Of a DNA stretch of 30,400 bases, positions 22,867 to 30,400 are shown one piece after another. The notes under the pieces are model-generated. The model had not been told where the DNA came from and did not search any database. It saw nothing but the letters and a program-made list of their open reading frames with translations. This stretch comes from an uncultured Burkholderiaceae bacterium. GTDB taxonomy: Bacteria > Pseudomonadota > Gammaproteobacteria > Burkholderiales > Burkholderiaceae. The stretch covers positions 1 to 30,400 of the forward strand of contig CALMPB010000010.1 of the NCBI GenBank assembly GCA_937871985.1, given 5' to 3'. Position numbers and translations under genes: made by a program. Position 1 is the first letter of the stretch. Each line of letters starts with the position of its first letter.

Positions 22867-24939
22867 TTACTGGATGGCGCCGTCCATGCCGCCGTGGCGC
22901 AGCAGGGCTTGCATGGAGGCATCGCGCCCGCGAAAGGCGCGGAAGGATTCCGCCGCCGGGCGCGAACCGCCCACGGCGAGGATTTCGTTGCGAAACCGCA
23001 GTCCGGTTGCGGCGTCCAGCGTGTCGCGCACGCCGTCCTTGTCCAGCGTGGCGGCCTCCTCGAAGGCGCTGTAGGCATCCGCCGAAAGCACTTCCGCCCA
23101 TTTATAGCTGTAGTAGCCGGCTCCGTAGCCGCCCGCGAACAAGTGCGAAAAATTCTGCGGGAAGCGGTGCCATTCGGGCGGGAACAGCACGGCGACCTCT
23201 TGCCGGACCTGGTTCAAGGTTTGCATGACCTGGGCGATGGGCAGGCCGTTGGCCTGATGGTGGATGATCATGTCGAACAATGAAAATTCGATCTGGCGCA
23301 CGGTTTGCATGCCGTTCTGGAAATTCCTGGCGGCCAGCAGCTTGTCGTAAAGGGCGCGCGGCAGGGTCTCGCCGGTATCCACGTGGCGCGACATGGCCTG
23401 AACCACGGCCCATTCCCAGCAGAAGTTCTCCATGAACTGCGAAGGCAGTTCAATGGCGTCCCATTCGACGCTGGCAAAGGCCGAAGCGCCCGGGTCGTCG
23501 ACCTGGGAAAGCAGGGCATGCAGGGCGTGGCCGCTTTCGTGGAACAAGGTGATGACGTCGTCGTGCGAGAGCAGGGCCGGTTTGCCCGCCTGCGGCGCGG
23601 AGAAGTTGCAGGTCAGGTAGACCACCGGGGTTTGCAGGCCCAGGCCGCTTCTGCGGCGATTGCGTTCGCCATCGACCCAGGCGCCGCTTTGCTTGCCGTT
23701 GCGAGCGTAGAGATCCATGAACAAGTGGCCCAGCGCATCGCCCAAGGGCGTTTCGACGACGAAGGCCCGCGCGTCGGCATGCCAGGTGCTGGCGCTGACG
23801 GCGCGCAGGCGCACGCCGAACAGTTTTTCGATGACGTGGAACAGGCCTTTCAGAACCTGCGGTTCGGTAAAGTACTGCTTGACCTCGTCTTCGGAGTAGG
23901 CGTAGCGGGCTTCGCGCAGACGCTCGGAAATGAACGGGATGTCCCACGGCTCGAGTTCGGCGAGCTGGTATTGTTCCTGCGCATAGCGGCGCAATTGGGC
24001 CAGGTCTTGCTGCGCATAGGGCTTGGCCTTTTGCGCCAGTTCGCGCAGGAAGGACAGGACTTCGTCGGCGCTTTCGGCCATGCGCGTCTGCAGCCGCAGT
24101 TCGGCGAAATCCGCATAGCCCAGCAGCTTGGCTTCCTGGGCGCGCAGATCCAGCAGTTGCTCGATGAGGGGCGAGTTGTCCAGGGCTGGATTGCCTTGCT
24201 CGGAGGCCAGGGTGCCGTAAGCGCGGTACAGGGTTTCGCGCAGGCCGCGGTCGCGGGCGTGCTGCATGACCGGCAGGTAGCAGGGCATTTTCAGGGTAAG
24301 CAGCCAGCCTTGCTGGTTTGCAGCCTGAGCGGCGCTGCGCGCGGCATGCACGGCATCGGCCGGAACGCCGGCCAGCCTGGCCTCGTCGGTGACGAGCAAC
24401 GACCAGTTGTCGACGGAGTCCAGCACGTTTTCGGAGAATTTCTGGGAAACCCGCGCCTCCTGGTCGGAAATCTGCGCGTAGTGCGTGCGCTGTTCGCCTT
24501 GCAGTTCGACGCCGCTGAGGCGGAAGTCGCGCAGCGCCAGCTCGATGATGCGCTGGCGCACGGCGGGCAGGTCGGCAAAGCCGGGGTCGTCGCGCAGCCG
24601 GCGGTATTGCTCGTAAAGCCCGGTGTGCAGGCCCACCCAGGTGGAGAACTCGGTAACCAGGGGCAGGCACTGGTTATAGGCCTCGCGCAGTTCCGGCGTA
24701 TTGACCACGGCGTTCAGGTGGCCCGCCACGGACCAGGCCCGCCACAGTTTTTCGGTGACGCTTTCCAGCGGCTCGATGATCGCCGCCCAGCTTGCGGGCA
24801 GGGTGGGGTCCGCCGCCGCGTCGACGGCCTTGCGCGAGGCATCGATCAGGCTGGAAACGGCCGGCTCGATGTGCGAGGGCTCAACGGCCGCGTAGTCGAT
24901 GAGCGACTGGATGGGGACGAGCAAGGGGTTTTGAGTCAT
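22867..24939 (-). CDS. prlC: Oligopeptidase A, M3-family zinc metallopeptidase
   Basis: The 690-residue protein has the M3 layout: a long helical N-terminal part and a C-terminal catalytic half with HESGH (467-471) in TLFHESGHALHALLSQV and the third zinc ligand Glu497 in WDAIELPSQFMENF. The segment HLFMDLYARNGKQSGAW (405-421) and the late FAGGYGAGYYSYKWAEVLSADAYSAF are also characteristic. It degrades short peptides in the cytoplasm, including cleaved signal peptides, as PrlC/OpdA does in E. coli. The length is close to E. coli PrlC (680). No strong ribosome site precedes ATG at 24939, and 34 bases separate it from folD, so cotranscription is likely. Confidence 0.94.
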   Translation of the reverse strand: MTQNPLLVPIQSLIDYAAVEPSHIEPAVSSLIDASRKAVDAAADPTLPASWAAIIEPLESVTEKLWRAWSVAGHLNAVVNTPELREAYNQCLPLVTEFSTWVGLHTGLYEQYRRLRDDPGFADLPAVRQRIIELALRDFRLSGVELQGEQRTHYAQISDQEARVSQKFSENVLDSVDNWSLLVTDEARLAGVPADAVHAARSAAQAANQQGWLLTLKMPCYLPVMQHARDRGLRETLYRAYGTLASEQGNPALDNSPLIEQLLDLRAQEAKLLGYADFAELRLQTRMAESADEVLSFLRELAQKAKPYAQQDLAQLRRYAQEQYQLAELEPWDIPFISERLREARYAYSEDEVKQYFTEPQVLKGLFHVIEKLFGVRLRAVSASTWHADARAFVVETPLGDALGHLFMDLYARNGKQSGAWVDGERNRRRSGLGLQTPVVYLTCNFSAPQAGKPALLSHDDVITLFHESGHALHALLSQVDDPGASAFASVEWDAIELPSQFMENFCWEWAVVQAMSRHVDTGETLPRALYDKLLAARNFQNGMQTVRQIEFSLFDMIIHHQANGLPIAQVMQTLNQVRQEVAVLFPPEWHRFPQNFSHLFAGGYGAGYYSYKWAEVLSADAYSAFEEAATLDKDGVRDTLDAATGLRFRNEILAVGGSRPAAESFRAFRGRDASMQALLRHGGMDGAIQ

Positions 24940-24973
24940 GGGGGAAAGCCTGCGAAAAACTGGGAGTTGCTGG

Positions 24974-25834
24974 TTAGACCGCTTTGGCGGCGCAACGTTC
25001 CGCGGCTTCCAGGGTATTGACCAGCAGCATGGCGATGGTCATGGGGCCGACCCCGCCCGGGACGGGGGTGATGGCGCCCGCAACCTTGCTTGCTGTGTTG
25101 AATTGAACGTCGCCGGTAAGCTTGCCGTCGGCCTTGCGGTTGATGCCTACGTCGATGACGACGGCGCCCGGCTTGATCATGTCGCCGGTGATCATGTCGG
25201 GCTTGCCCGTGGCCACGACCAGCACGTCGGCGCGGCGGGTCTGCGCGCCCAGGTCGCGGGTCTTGGAGTTGCACAGGGTCACGGTGGCGCCGGCGGCCAG
25301 CAGCAGCATGGCCATGGGCTTGCCCACGATGTTGCTGGCCCCGACGACGACGGCTTCCGCGCCGCGCAGCGCCACGTTTTCGGATTCCAGCATTTTCATG
25401 ATGCCGTAGGGCGTGCAGGGCCTGAACAGGGGCTGTCCGGTCATGAGCAGGCCGGCGTTGCTGATGTGGAAGCCGTCCACGTCCTTGGCGGCGGCGATGG
25501 TCTCGATGACGCGGGCCGCGTTCATGTGGGCGGGCAGCGGCAGCTGCACCAGAATGCCGTGTATGGCGTCGTCGCGATTGAGCTCGCGCACGATGTCCAG
25601 CAAGTGTTCTTCGGTGGAGTCGGCCGCCAGGCGGACGGTGCGCGAGTGCAGGCCGGCTTTTTCGCAGGCCGCCACTTTGTTGCGCACATAGACTTGCGAG
25701 GCGGGGTCTTCGCCCACCAGGACGACGGCCAGGCCCGGGGTAATGCCTTTTTTCTTGAGTACTTCAACGCGTTTTGCAACGTCGGCCTTGATGGCGTCGG
25801 ACAATGCCTTGCCATCGATGATGCGTGCCGTCAT
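24974..25834 (-). CDS. folD: Bifunctional methylenetetrahydrofolate dehydrogenase / methenyltetrahydrofolate cyclohydrolase
   Basis: The 286-residue protein keeps the active-site Lys53 in YVRNK after SQVYV, Gln97 in [15 protein letters not shown] (117-123), PCTPYG (140-144 region) and the NADP-binding loop [11 protein letters not shown] (165-175), ending with [12 protein letters not shown]. It converts 5,10-methylene-THF to 10-formyl-THF in the cytoplasm, feeding purine and formyl-methionine synthesis. Its ATG overlaps the stop of the response-regulator gene in ATGA and the region just upstream lacks a separate promoter gap, so a housekeeping folate gene appears translationally coupled to a two-component system. 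Length and motifs are normal for FolD. Confidence 0.96.
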   Translation of the reverse strand: MTARIIDGKALSDAIKADVAKRVEVLKKKGITPGLAVVLVGEDPASQVYVRNKVAACEKAGLHSRTVRLAADSTEEHLLDIVRELNRDDAIHGILVQLPLPAHMNAARVIETIAAAKDVDGFHISNAGLLMTGQPLFRPCTPYGIMKMLESENVALRGAEAVVVGASNIVGKPMAMLLLAAGATVTLCNSKTRDLGAQTRRADVLVVATGKPDMITGDMIKPGAVVIDVGINRKADGKLTGDVQFNTASKVAGAITPVPGGVGPMTIAMLLVNTLEAAERCAAKAV

Positions 25835-26457
25835 GCCACCCCCTCGGTTTTGGTGAGGGCGATTTTCATGAGATCGGCAACGGTGGTGACTTCGAGTTTT
25901 TCCATGATGTTGGCGCGGTGGGCTTCCACGGTTTTGATGCTGATGTTCAGGTCGCCCGCGATCTGCTTGTTCAGGCGCCCGGCCACGATGCGCTCGAGCA
26001 CTTGCTGTTCGCGCGAAGTCAGGCGGCCCAGCACCGCCTGGTGGTTTTTTTGCGCCTGGAACTGCGAGGCGCGCTCGGACGCCTGTTCGAGCATGCGCGC
26101 CACGATGGTGCGCAGGTCGGTTTCGTTGAACGGTTTCTCGAGGAAGTCGACCGCGCCCTTCTTGATGGTGGACACCGCCATGGGCACGTCGCCGTGGCCG
26201 GTGATGAAGACGATGGGCAAGGGCGCCTGGCGGGCCAGCAGCTCTTCCTGGAGCTCCAGGCCGCTCATGCCGGGCATGCGCACGTCCGCGATCAGCACCC
26301 CGATCTGCTCGGGATCGTAGGCGTTGAGGAAGTCTTCGGCGCCCGCGTAGCTTTTCACCCGGTAACCGTTGGCCTCGAGCAGCCAGCGCAGCGAGTCGCG
26401 TACTGCCTCGTCGTCATCAACGATGAAAACGGTGTTGGAAGTCTGGGGTGTGCTCAT
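25831..26457 (-). CDS. Response regulator, FixJ/NarL-like with LuxR-type DNA-binding domain
   Basis: The 208-residue protein has a receiver domain (about 8-125) with the acidic pocket Asp14/Asp15, the phospho-acceptor Asp58 in [12 protein letters not shown], Thr86 in [13 protein letters not shown] and Lys108 in FLEKPF. A LuxR-type helix-turn-helix follows (about 146-200) with [25 protein letters not shown] and [24 protein letters not shown] and the domain order are FixJ-like. It probably controls transcription, and the divergent aceE and its own operon are natural candidate targets. ATG at 26457 has AGGAG about 9 bases upstream, and it overlaps the kinase stop by 4 bases; folD then overlaps its own stop. 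Confidence 0.94.
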   Translation of the reverse strand: MSTPQTSNTVFIVDDDEAVRDSLRWLLEANGYRVKSYAGAEDFLNAYDPEQIGVLIADVRMPGMSGLELQEELLARQAPLPIVFITGHGDVPMAVSTIKKGAVDFLEKPFNETDLRTIVARMLEQASERASQFQAQKNHQAVLGRLTSREQQVLERIVAGRLNKQIAGDLNISIKTVEAHRANIMEKLEVTTVADLMKIALTKTEGVA

Positions 26458-28211
26458 GCATGCAACTCCTGGGAATTCGTTGGTTGATCCGGCGCCAGGG
26501 GCGCGGCGCAAGGTAGCGTGAATCGGAAAATAGTACCGCCTTCCGGGTTTGCGGCAGCCCACAAACGCCCATGGTGGGACTCGATGATGGTACGGCAAAT
26601 ATTAAGCCCCATGCCCAGCCCTTCCGACTTGGTGCTGTAAAAGGGCTCGAACAGCCGCTCGGGGTCGCGCAGTCCGTGGCCGCGGTCGATGACCGCGATT
26701 TCGACCAGCGGCGACTGGTCGGTGACGACTACGTGAAGGATGCGGTATTCGCTTTGCTCCATCGCTTCAATGCCGTTTTTTAACAGATTTAGCAGCACTT
26801 GCTCAATAAGTATGGGGTCGGCCATGACCTCGGGCAGAACGTCGGGCACATGCTTTTCGATGTCGACCTGGCGTTTGCGGGCATCGATGTCGGCAAAGGA
26901 AATGGCGTTTTCCAGGATGCGCGTGACGGTTACGCGCTGCCGGCGGGGTTCGCTGCGCTTGACGAATTCGCGGATGCGGCTGATGATTTTTCCGGCCCGT
27001 TCGGCCTGGCTGGCTGCTTTGCTGAGCGCTTCCAGCACGACTTCGGTCTGGGCGTTGCCCGACTTGATCATGGCGACGGCGCCCATGTTGTAGTTGCTGA
27101 TGGCCGTGAGAGGCTGGTTCAGTTCGTGGGCCAGCGACGAGGCCATTTCGCCCATGGTGGTGAGCCGGCTGGTCAACTGGATTTTTTCCTGCTGCACGCG
27201 CGAGGCTTCTTCGTGCTGCCGGCGTTCGGTGATGTCGCGCGCCACCTGCAGCCGTACGCGCCGCCCATCGGTCCAGGCCAGCATGCGGTGGTGCACCTCG
27301 AACCAGCGTTGGGCCGACTTGGAAAAGACTTCGACGGTTTCGTCGGTGAAGCGTCCCAGGCGCCCGCCCAGCAGCTCGGCGTGGCCGCTGGACTGCGCGC
27401 CGAAAAAGCGCCGGTAGGTGCGGTTGGCGAACAGCAGCTCCAGGCCCTCGGTGGTGTCGGCGACCACGGAAATGGCGTCGTCGAGGCCTTCGAGCACCGT
27501 CATGAAGCGTTCGTGCGCCGCCGTGAGGGCTTCGCGGATGCGCTTGGGTTCGGTGATGTCGGTCATGGACGTCATCCAGCCGATCTGTTCGCCGTTGGGA
27601 TCGCGCAGCGGCGATACATACATGCGGGCGGTGAAGCGCGAGCCGTCGCGCCGCTGCGCTTCGACCTCCAGGCCGCTGCTGGGCGTGCGGCCCGAAAGCA
27701 GCAGATCCAGCGTTTCCTGGTGATGGGCATGGCGTCCGGGCAGCCAATAGGGGAAGGGCGTGGTGCGGCCGATGAGGTCGGCTTCGTTCCAGCCTATCAT
27801 GCGGCAGAACGCGGGATTGACGTAGGCGATGCGCCCCTGCATGTCGAAAACGCGCATGCCCGTGGACATGGAGTTTTCCATGGCGCGCCGGAACCCGGTT
27901 TCGGCGATGAGGGCCGATTCGGCGCGCGTGCGAAAGCGCGTGTAGCGCCATAGCGCGAGCAGGCTGAAGACGATGACCAGGGACAGCGCCACCACCACCA
28001 TCATCAGGCGCTGCTGGCGGGCCTCCTGGTCGATGCTCACGAACATGACGCTGTCGTTGTGCAGCCTTTGCAGCCAGATGAACACGCCCATGACGCACAA
28101 GTACAGAACCAGCACGACGACCGGCGTCAGCCAGTAGACGCCACGCCGGTTGTTGCGGGCCTGGTCGTAGAACGTGGTGGGGATGAGAGACTTTTTTGCT
28201 GGGCTGGCCAT
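26454..28211 (-). CDS. Membrane-bound PAS-domain sensor histidine kinase, FixL/DctS-like
   Basis: The 585-residue protein has two membrane helices (about 26-48 and 69-88) with only a short periplasmic loop, one clear PAS domain (about 105-225, with ITEPKR at its end), a second PAS-like domain (about 230-332, ending DITERRQ), a HisKA domain with phospho-acceptor His362 in LAHELNQPLTAI, and an ATPase domain with LLNLLKNGIEAM (473-484), DRGHG (509-513), FEPFYSTK and GLGMGL (531-536). The class resembles FixL/DctS kinases with soluble PAS sensing. The haem-binding histidine of FixL cannot be confirmed, so the signal (redox, oxygen, metabolite) is open. It is the first gene of a minus-strand cluster and divergent from aceE. 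Confidence 0.93.
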   Translation of the reverse strand: MASPAKKSLIPTTFYDQARNNRRGVYWLTPVVVLVLYLCVMGVFIWLQRLHNDSVMFVSIDQEARQQRLMMVVVALSLVIVFSLLALWRYTRFRTRAESALIAETGFRRAMENSMSTGMRVFDMQGRIAYVNPAFCRMIGWNEADLIGRTTPFPYWLPGRHAHHQETLDLLLSGRTPSSGLEVEAQRRDGSRFTARMYVSPLRDPNGEQIGWMTSMTDITEPKRIREALTAAHERFMTVLEGLDDAISVVADTTEGLELLFANRTYRRFFGAQSSGHAELLGGRLGRFTDETVEVFSKSAQRWFEVHHRMLAWTDGRRVRLQVARDITERRQHEEASRVQQEKIQLTSRLTTMGEMASSLAHELNQPLTAISNYNMGAVAMIKSGNAQTEVVLEALSKAASQAERAGKIISRIREFVKRSEPRRQRVTVTRILENAISFADIDARKRQVDIEKHVPDVLPEVMADPILIEQVLLNLLKNGIEAMEQSEYRILHVVVTDQSPLVEIAVIDRGHGLRDPERLFEPFYSTKSEGLGMGLNICRTIIESHHGRLWAAANPEGGTIFRFTLPCAAPLAPDQPTNSQELHA

Positions 28212-28251
28212 GATTCCGCGATTGAGTGGTTGGCTTATTTTAATCTGTAAG

Positions 28252-28305
28252 ACATAAAGTAATTTTTCACATTATAAAAACTTATACCATAAAGTGAAAT
28301 TTCGC
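28252..28305. repeat. Paired 19-bp direct repeats in the kinase/aceE divergent promoter region
   Basis: Two copies, at 28252-28270 and 28287-28305, share 14 of 19 bases with the common core CATAAAGT then TTTC, starting 35 bases apart. TTTCAC (28265-28270) and GTGAAA (28294-28299) within them also face each other as an inverted repeat. The second copy overlaps the kinase -35 and abuts the aceE -35, so a shared operator is likely. Confidence 0.5.
28271..28298 (-). promoter_or_regulatory. Predicted promoter of the kinase-regulator-folD operon
   Basis: On the minus strand TTCACT (28293-28298) and a consensus TATAAT (28271-28276) are 16 bases apart, giving a start about 50 bases before the kinase ATG. 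The box lies between the two repeat copies. Confidence 0.55.
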
Positions 28306-28334
28306 TTGCCCAAATGTAGGCTCTTTCTTAGAAT
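28306..28334 (+). promoter_or_regulatory. Predicted aceE promoter
   Basis: TTGCCC (28306-28311) and TAGAAT (28329-28334) are separated by exactly 17 bases, a good sigma-70 match. Transcription would start near 28341, giving a leader of about 135 bases before aceE. It sits back to back with the kinase promoter. Confidence 0.6.
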
Positions 28335-28410
28335 GGCCTTAATCACGCTGGCTGGGAGGATGGTTCTCTACCGGACGCCGTTGTCGTGGTGTGAGTGTGA
28401 GTCCGTTACG

Positions 28411-28442
28411 TGATACAACTCTTTAACAAAAGGGTGGTATCA
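28411..28442 (+). ncRNA. Hairpin in the aceE 5' leader
   Basis: TGATACAACTCTTT and AAAGGGTGGTATCA pair over 14 positions with one A-G mismatch and one G-U pair around an AACA loop. It lies 18 bases before the AAAAGGAG ribosome site of aceE. Upstream, CGGAC (28372-28376) can pair with GTCCG (28401-28405) to form a second stem. No known riboswitch class is recognised. Confidence 0.5.
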
Positions 28443-28475
28443 GCTTCGATACATATATCTAAAAGGAGACAGCGA

Positions 28476-30400
28476 ATGTCCTCTCTTGACCAACTACCGG
28501 TTACCGCAATGGCGAATGCGGCCGACGAAGATGCGCTCGAAACTCAGGAATGGCTCGAAGCGCTAGCCGCCGTCCTGGATCGAGAGGGGCCTGAACGCGC
28601 TCATTTCCTGCTGGAACGTCTTATCGACCTGGCGCGCCGTTCGGGCGCCCATATCCCGTTTTCACCGAATACGGCCTACGTCAACACCATTCCTCCTGGC
28701 CTCGAGCCCGCGCATCCGGGCAACCTGGCCCTTGAAGAGCGCATCCGTTCGTACATCCGCTGGAACGCCATGGCCATGGTGGTCAAGGCCAACAGCCACC
28801 ATCCGGAAGACGGCGGCGACCTGGGCGGGCACATTGCTTCATTCGCTTCGCTGGCCACCATGATAGGCTGCGGCCAGAACCACTTCTGGCATGGCGAAAC
28901 GCCCGAGCATGGCGGCGACCTGGTCTATTTCCAGGGCCATACTTCCCCCGGCATGTACGGCCGCGCCTTTCTCGAAGGCCGGCTTACCGAAGAGCAGCTC
29001 GACAACTTCCGCCAGGAAGTCGGCGGCAAGGGGCTTTCGTCGTATCCGCACCCCAAGCTCATGCCCGAGTTCTGGCAGTTCCCCACGGTTTCCATGGGCC
29101 TGGGGCCCATCATGGCCATTTACCAGGCCCGTTTCCTCAAGTACCTGCATGCGCGCGGCATCGCCGACACCAGCAACCGCAAGGTCTGGGTGTTCTGCGG
29201 CGACGGCGAAATGGACGAGCCCGAATCCCTGGGCGCCATCAGCCTTGCGGCGCGTGAAAAACTCGACAACCTCATCTTCGTCATCAACTGCAATCTGCAG
29301 CGCCTGGACGGGCCGGTGCGCGGCAATGGCAAAATCATCCAGGAACTCGAAGGCGATTTCCGCGGCAGCGGCTGGAACGTCATCAAGCTGATCTGGGGCG
29401 GCTACTGGGATCCCCTTCTGGCTCACGACAAGGAAGGCATCCTGCGCCGCATCATGGAAGAGTCGGTCGACGGCGAATACCAGGCCTACAAGGCGCATGA
29501 CGGCGCCTTCGTGCGCGAGCACTTCTTCGGCAAGCACCCCAAGCTGCTCGAAATGGTCAGCCGCATGAGCGACGAAGCCGTCTGGCGCCTGAACCGCGGC
29601 GGCCACGATCCCAACAAGGTGTACGCGGCGTTCGACGCGGCCAGCAAGCACACCGGCCAGCCCACGGTCATTCTGGCCAAGACCATCAAGGGCTACGGCA
29701 TGGGCCAGGTGGGTCAGGCCAAGAACCCCACCCACCAGCAGAAAAAGCTCGACATGGATTCGGTGCGCGAATTCCGCGACCGCTTCAATATCCCCGTTCC
29801 GGACGACAAGATCGACGAGCTGCCGTACTTCAAGCCGGCCGAAGATTCGCCCGAAATGAAATACCTGCACGAACGCCGCAAGGCGCTGGGCGGCTATCTG
29901 CCCAAGCGCCGCACCAAGGCCGACGAGCATCTTCCCGTGCCGGATCTGGACGTATTCAAGGCCGTGCTGGAGCCCACCGCCGAAGGGCGCGAAATCTCCA
30001 CCACGCAGGCGTTCGTGCGCATTCTCAATCAAATCCTGCGCGACAAGCAACTCAGCCCGCGCGTGGTTCCCATCCTGGCCGACGAGTCCCGCACCTTCGG
30101 CATGGAAGGCCTGTTCCGCCAGATCGGCATCTACGCGCCCGAAGGCCAGAAGTACGTGCCCGTCGATAAAGACCAGGTCATGTATTACCGCGAATCGGCC
30201 GACGGCCAATTGCTGCAGGAAGGCATCAACGAGGCGGGCGCGTTCAGTTCCTGGATAGCGGCGTCCACGTCCTATTCCAGCAACAACCGCATCATGATTC
30301 CGTTCTACATCTATTACTCGATGTTCGGGTTCCAGCGCATCGGCGACCTGGCCTGGGCGGCGGGCGACATGCAGGCGCGCGGCTTCCTGCTGGGCGGCAC
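28476..30400 (+). CDS. aceE: Pyruvate dehydrogenase E1 component (3' part cut off by window edge)
   Basis: The frame runs 641 codons to the right edge without a stop; the full protein is normally close to 900 residues. It matches the homodimeric E1 of gammaproteobacteria and betaproteobacteria: the segment YIRWNAMAMVVKANSHHPEDGG is partly present at 93-114, and the thiamine-diphosphate motif starts GDGEMDEPE (242-250) and ends NCN (271-273). AceE decarboxylates pyruvate and passes the acetyl group to AceF in the cytoplasmic complex, feeding the TCA cycle. AAAAGGAG lies 7 bases before the ATG at 28476. It has its own promoter and a structured leader and is divergent from a sensor kinase operon; aceF and lpd would be expected downstream, outside the window. 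Confidence 0.96.
   Translation, partial: MSSLDQLPVTAMANAADEDALETQEWLEALAAVLDREGPERAHFLLERLIDLARRSGAHIPFSPNTAYVNTIPPGLEPAHPGNLALEERIRSYIRWNAMAMVVKANSHHPEDGGDLGGHIASFASLATMIGCGQNHFWHGETPEHGGDLVYFQGHTSPGMYGRAFLEGRLTEEQLDNFRQEVGGKGLSSYPHPKLMPEFWQFPTVSMGLGPIMAIYQARFLKYLHARGIADTSNRKVWVFCGDGEMDEPESLGAISLAAREKLDNLIFVINCNLQRLDGPVRGNGKIIQELEGDFRGSGWNVIKLIWGGYWDPLLAHDKEGILRRIMEESVDGEYQAYKAHDGAFVREHFFGKHPKLLEMVSRMSDEAVWRLNRGGHDPNKVYAAFDAASKHTGQPTVILAKTIKGYGMGQVGQAKNPTHQQKKLDMDSVREFRDRFNIPVPDDKIDELPYFKPAEDSPEMKYLHERRKALGGYLPKRRTKADEHLPVPDLDVFKAVLEPTAEGREISTTQAFVRILNQILRDKQLSPRVVPILADESRTFGMEGLFRQIGIYAPEGQKYVPVDKDQVMYYRESADGQLLQEGINEAGAFSSWIAASTSYSSNNRIMIPFYIYYSMFGFQRIGDLAWAAGDMQARGFLLGG

Noticed and set aside
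28351..28376. TTCTCTACC-like stretch in the aceE leader resembling part of a purine riboswitch
   Set aside because: The remaining conserved joins and loop-loop sequences of that class are missing, so the match is chance.
1..30400. Mobile elements, prophage genes, CRISPR arrays or tRNA genes
   Set aside because: No transposase, integrase, phage or Cas-like protein, no regularly spaced repeats and no tRNA-like cloverleaf were seen.

Overview
The window is GC-rich, densely coded bacterial chromosome with many ATGA start/stop overlaps. Protein-level resemblance and gene order (gmk-rpoZ-spoT, an RND efflux tripartite operon, pdxJ, prlC-folD, and a FixL/FixJ-like pair divergent from aceE) suggest a betaproteobacterium of the Burkholderiales, most likely Alcaligenaceae (Bordetella/Achromobacter-like). 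That placement is inference from recalled family features, not a search. No tRNA, rRNA, insertion sequence, prophage or CRISPR array was seen.

Layout. 1-2977: a truncated GDSL esterase (tesA type) divergent from a YbbA-type ABC ATPase, which overlaps an EamA-family exporter, followed by a secreted M23 peptidase. 3058-7233 (minus): a SAM methyltransferase coupled to a small acidic protein, then gmk-rpoZ-spoT, linking GMP phosphorylation, the RNA polymerase omega subunit and (p)ppGpp metabolism. 7472-10081: a two-component flavin monooxygenase (oxygenase plus flavin reductase, minus strand) divergent from a TetR regulator, with a likely operator between them. 10203-14534 (plus): exonuclease III, a spermidine-synthase-fold protein, then a three-gene ABC importer (binding protein, permease, ATPase). 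14730-20759 (plus): an RND multidrug efflux operon (adaptor, pump, outer-membrane channel) with a hairpin-bearing leader and no adjacent regulator. 20790-22184 (plus): pdxJ and a small nitroreductase, ending in a clear intrinsic terminator. 22215-28211 (minus): one tightly packed unit of membrane histidine kinase, FixJ-like response regulator, folD, oligopeptidase A and a SCO-type copper chaperone. 28212-30400: a divergent control region and the first 641 codons of aceE (pyruvate dehydrogenase E1).

Most of the window is ordinary core genome. The parts most worth a second look are the aceE/kinase divergent region (paired repeats between two readable promoters, and a hairpin leader on aceE), the translational coupling of folD to a two-component system, the lysine-free acidic protein coupled to a methyltransferase, the spermidine-synthase-like protein coupled to exonuclease III, and the monooxygenase module of unknown substrate. 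I did not find convincing evidence of a wholly new system.
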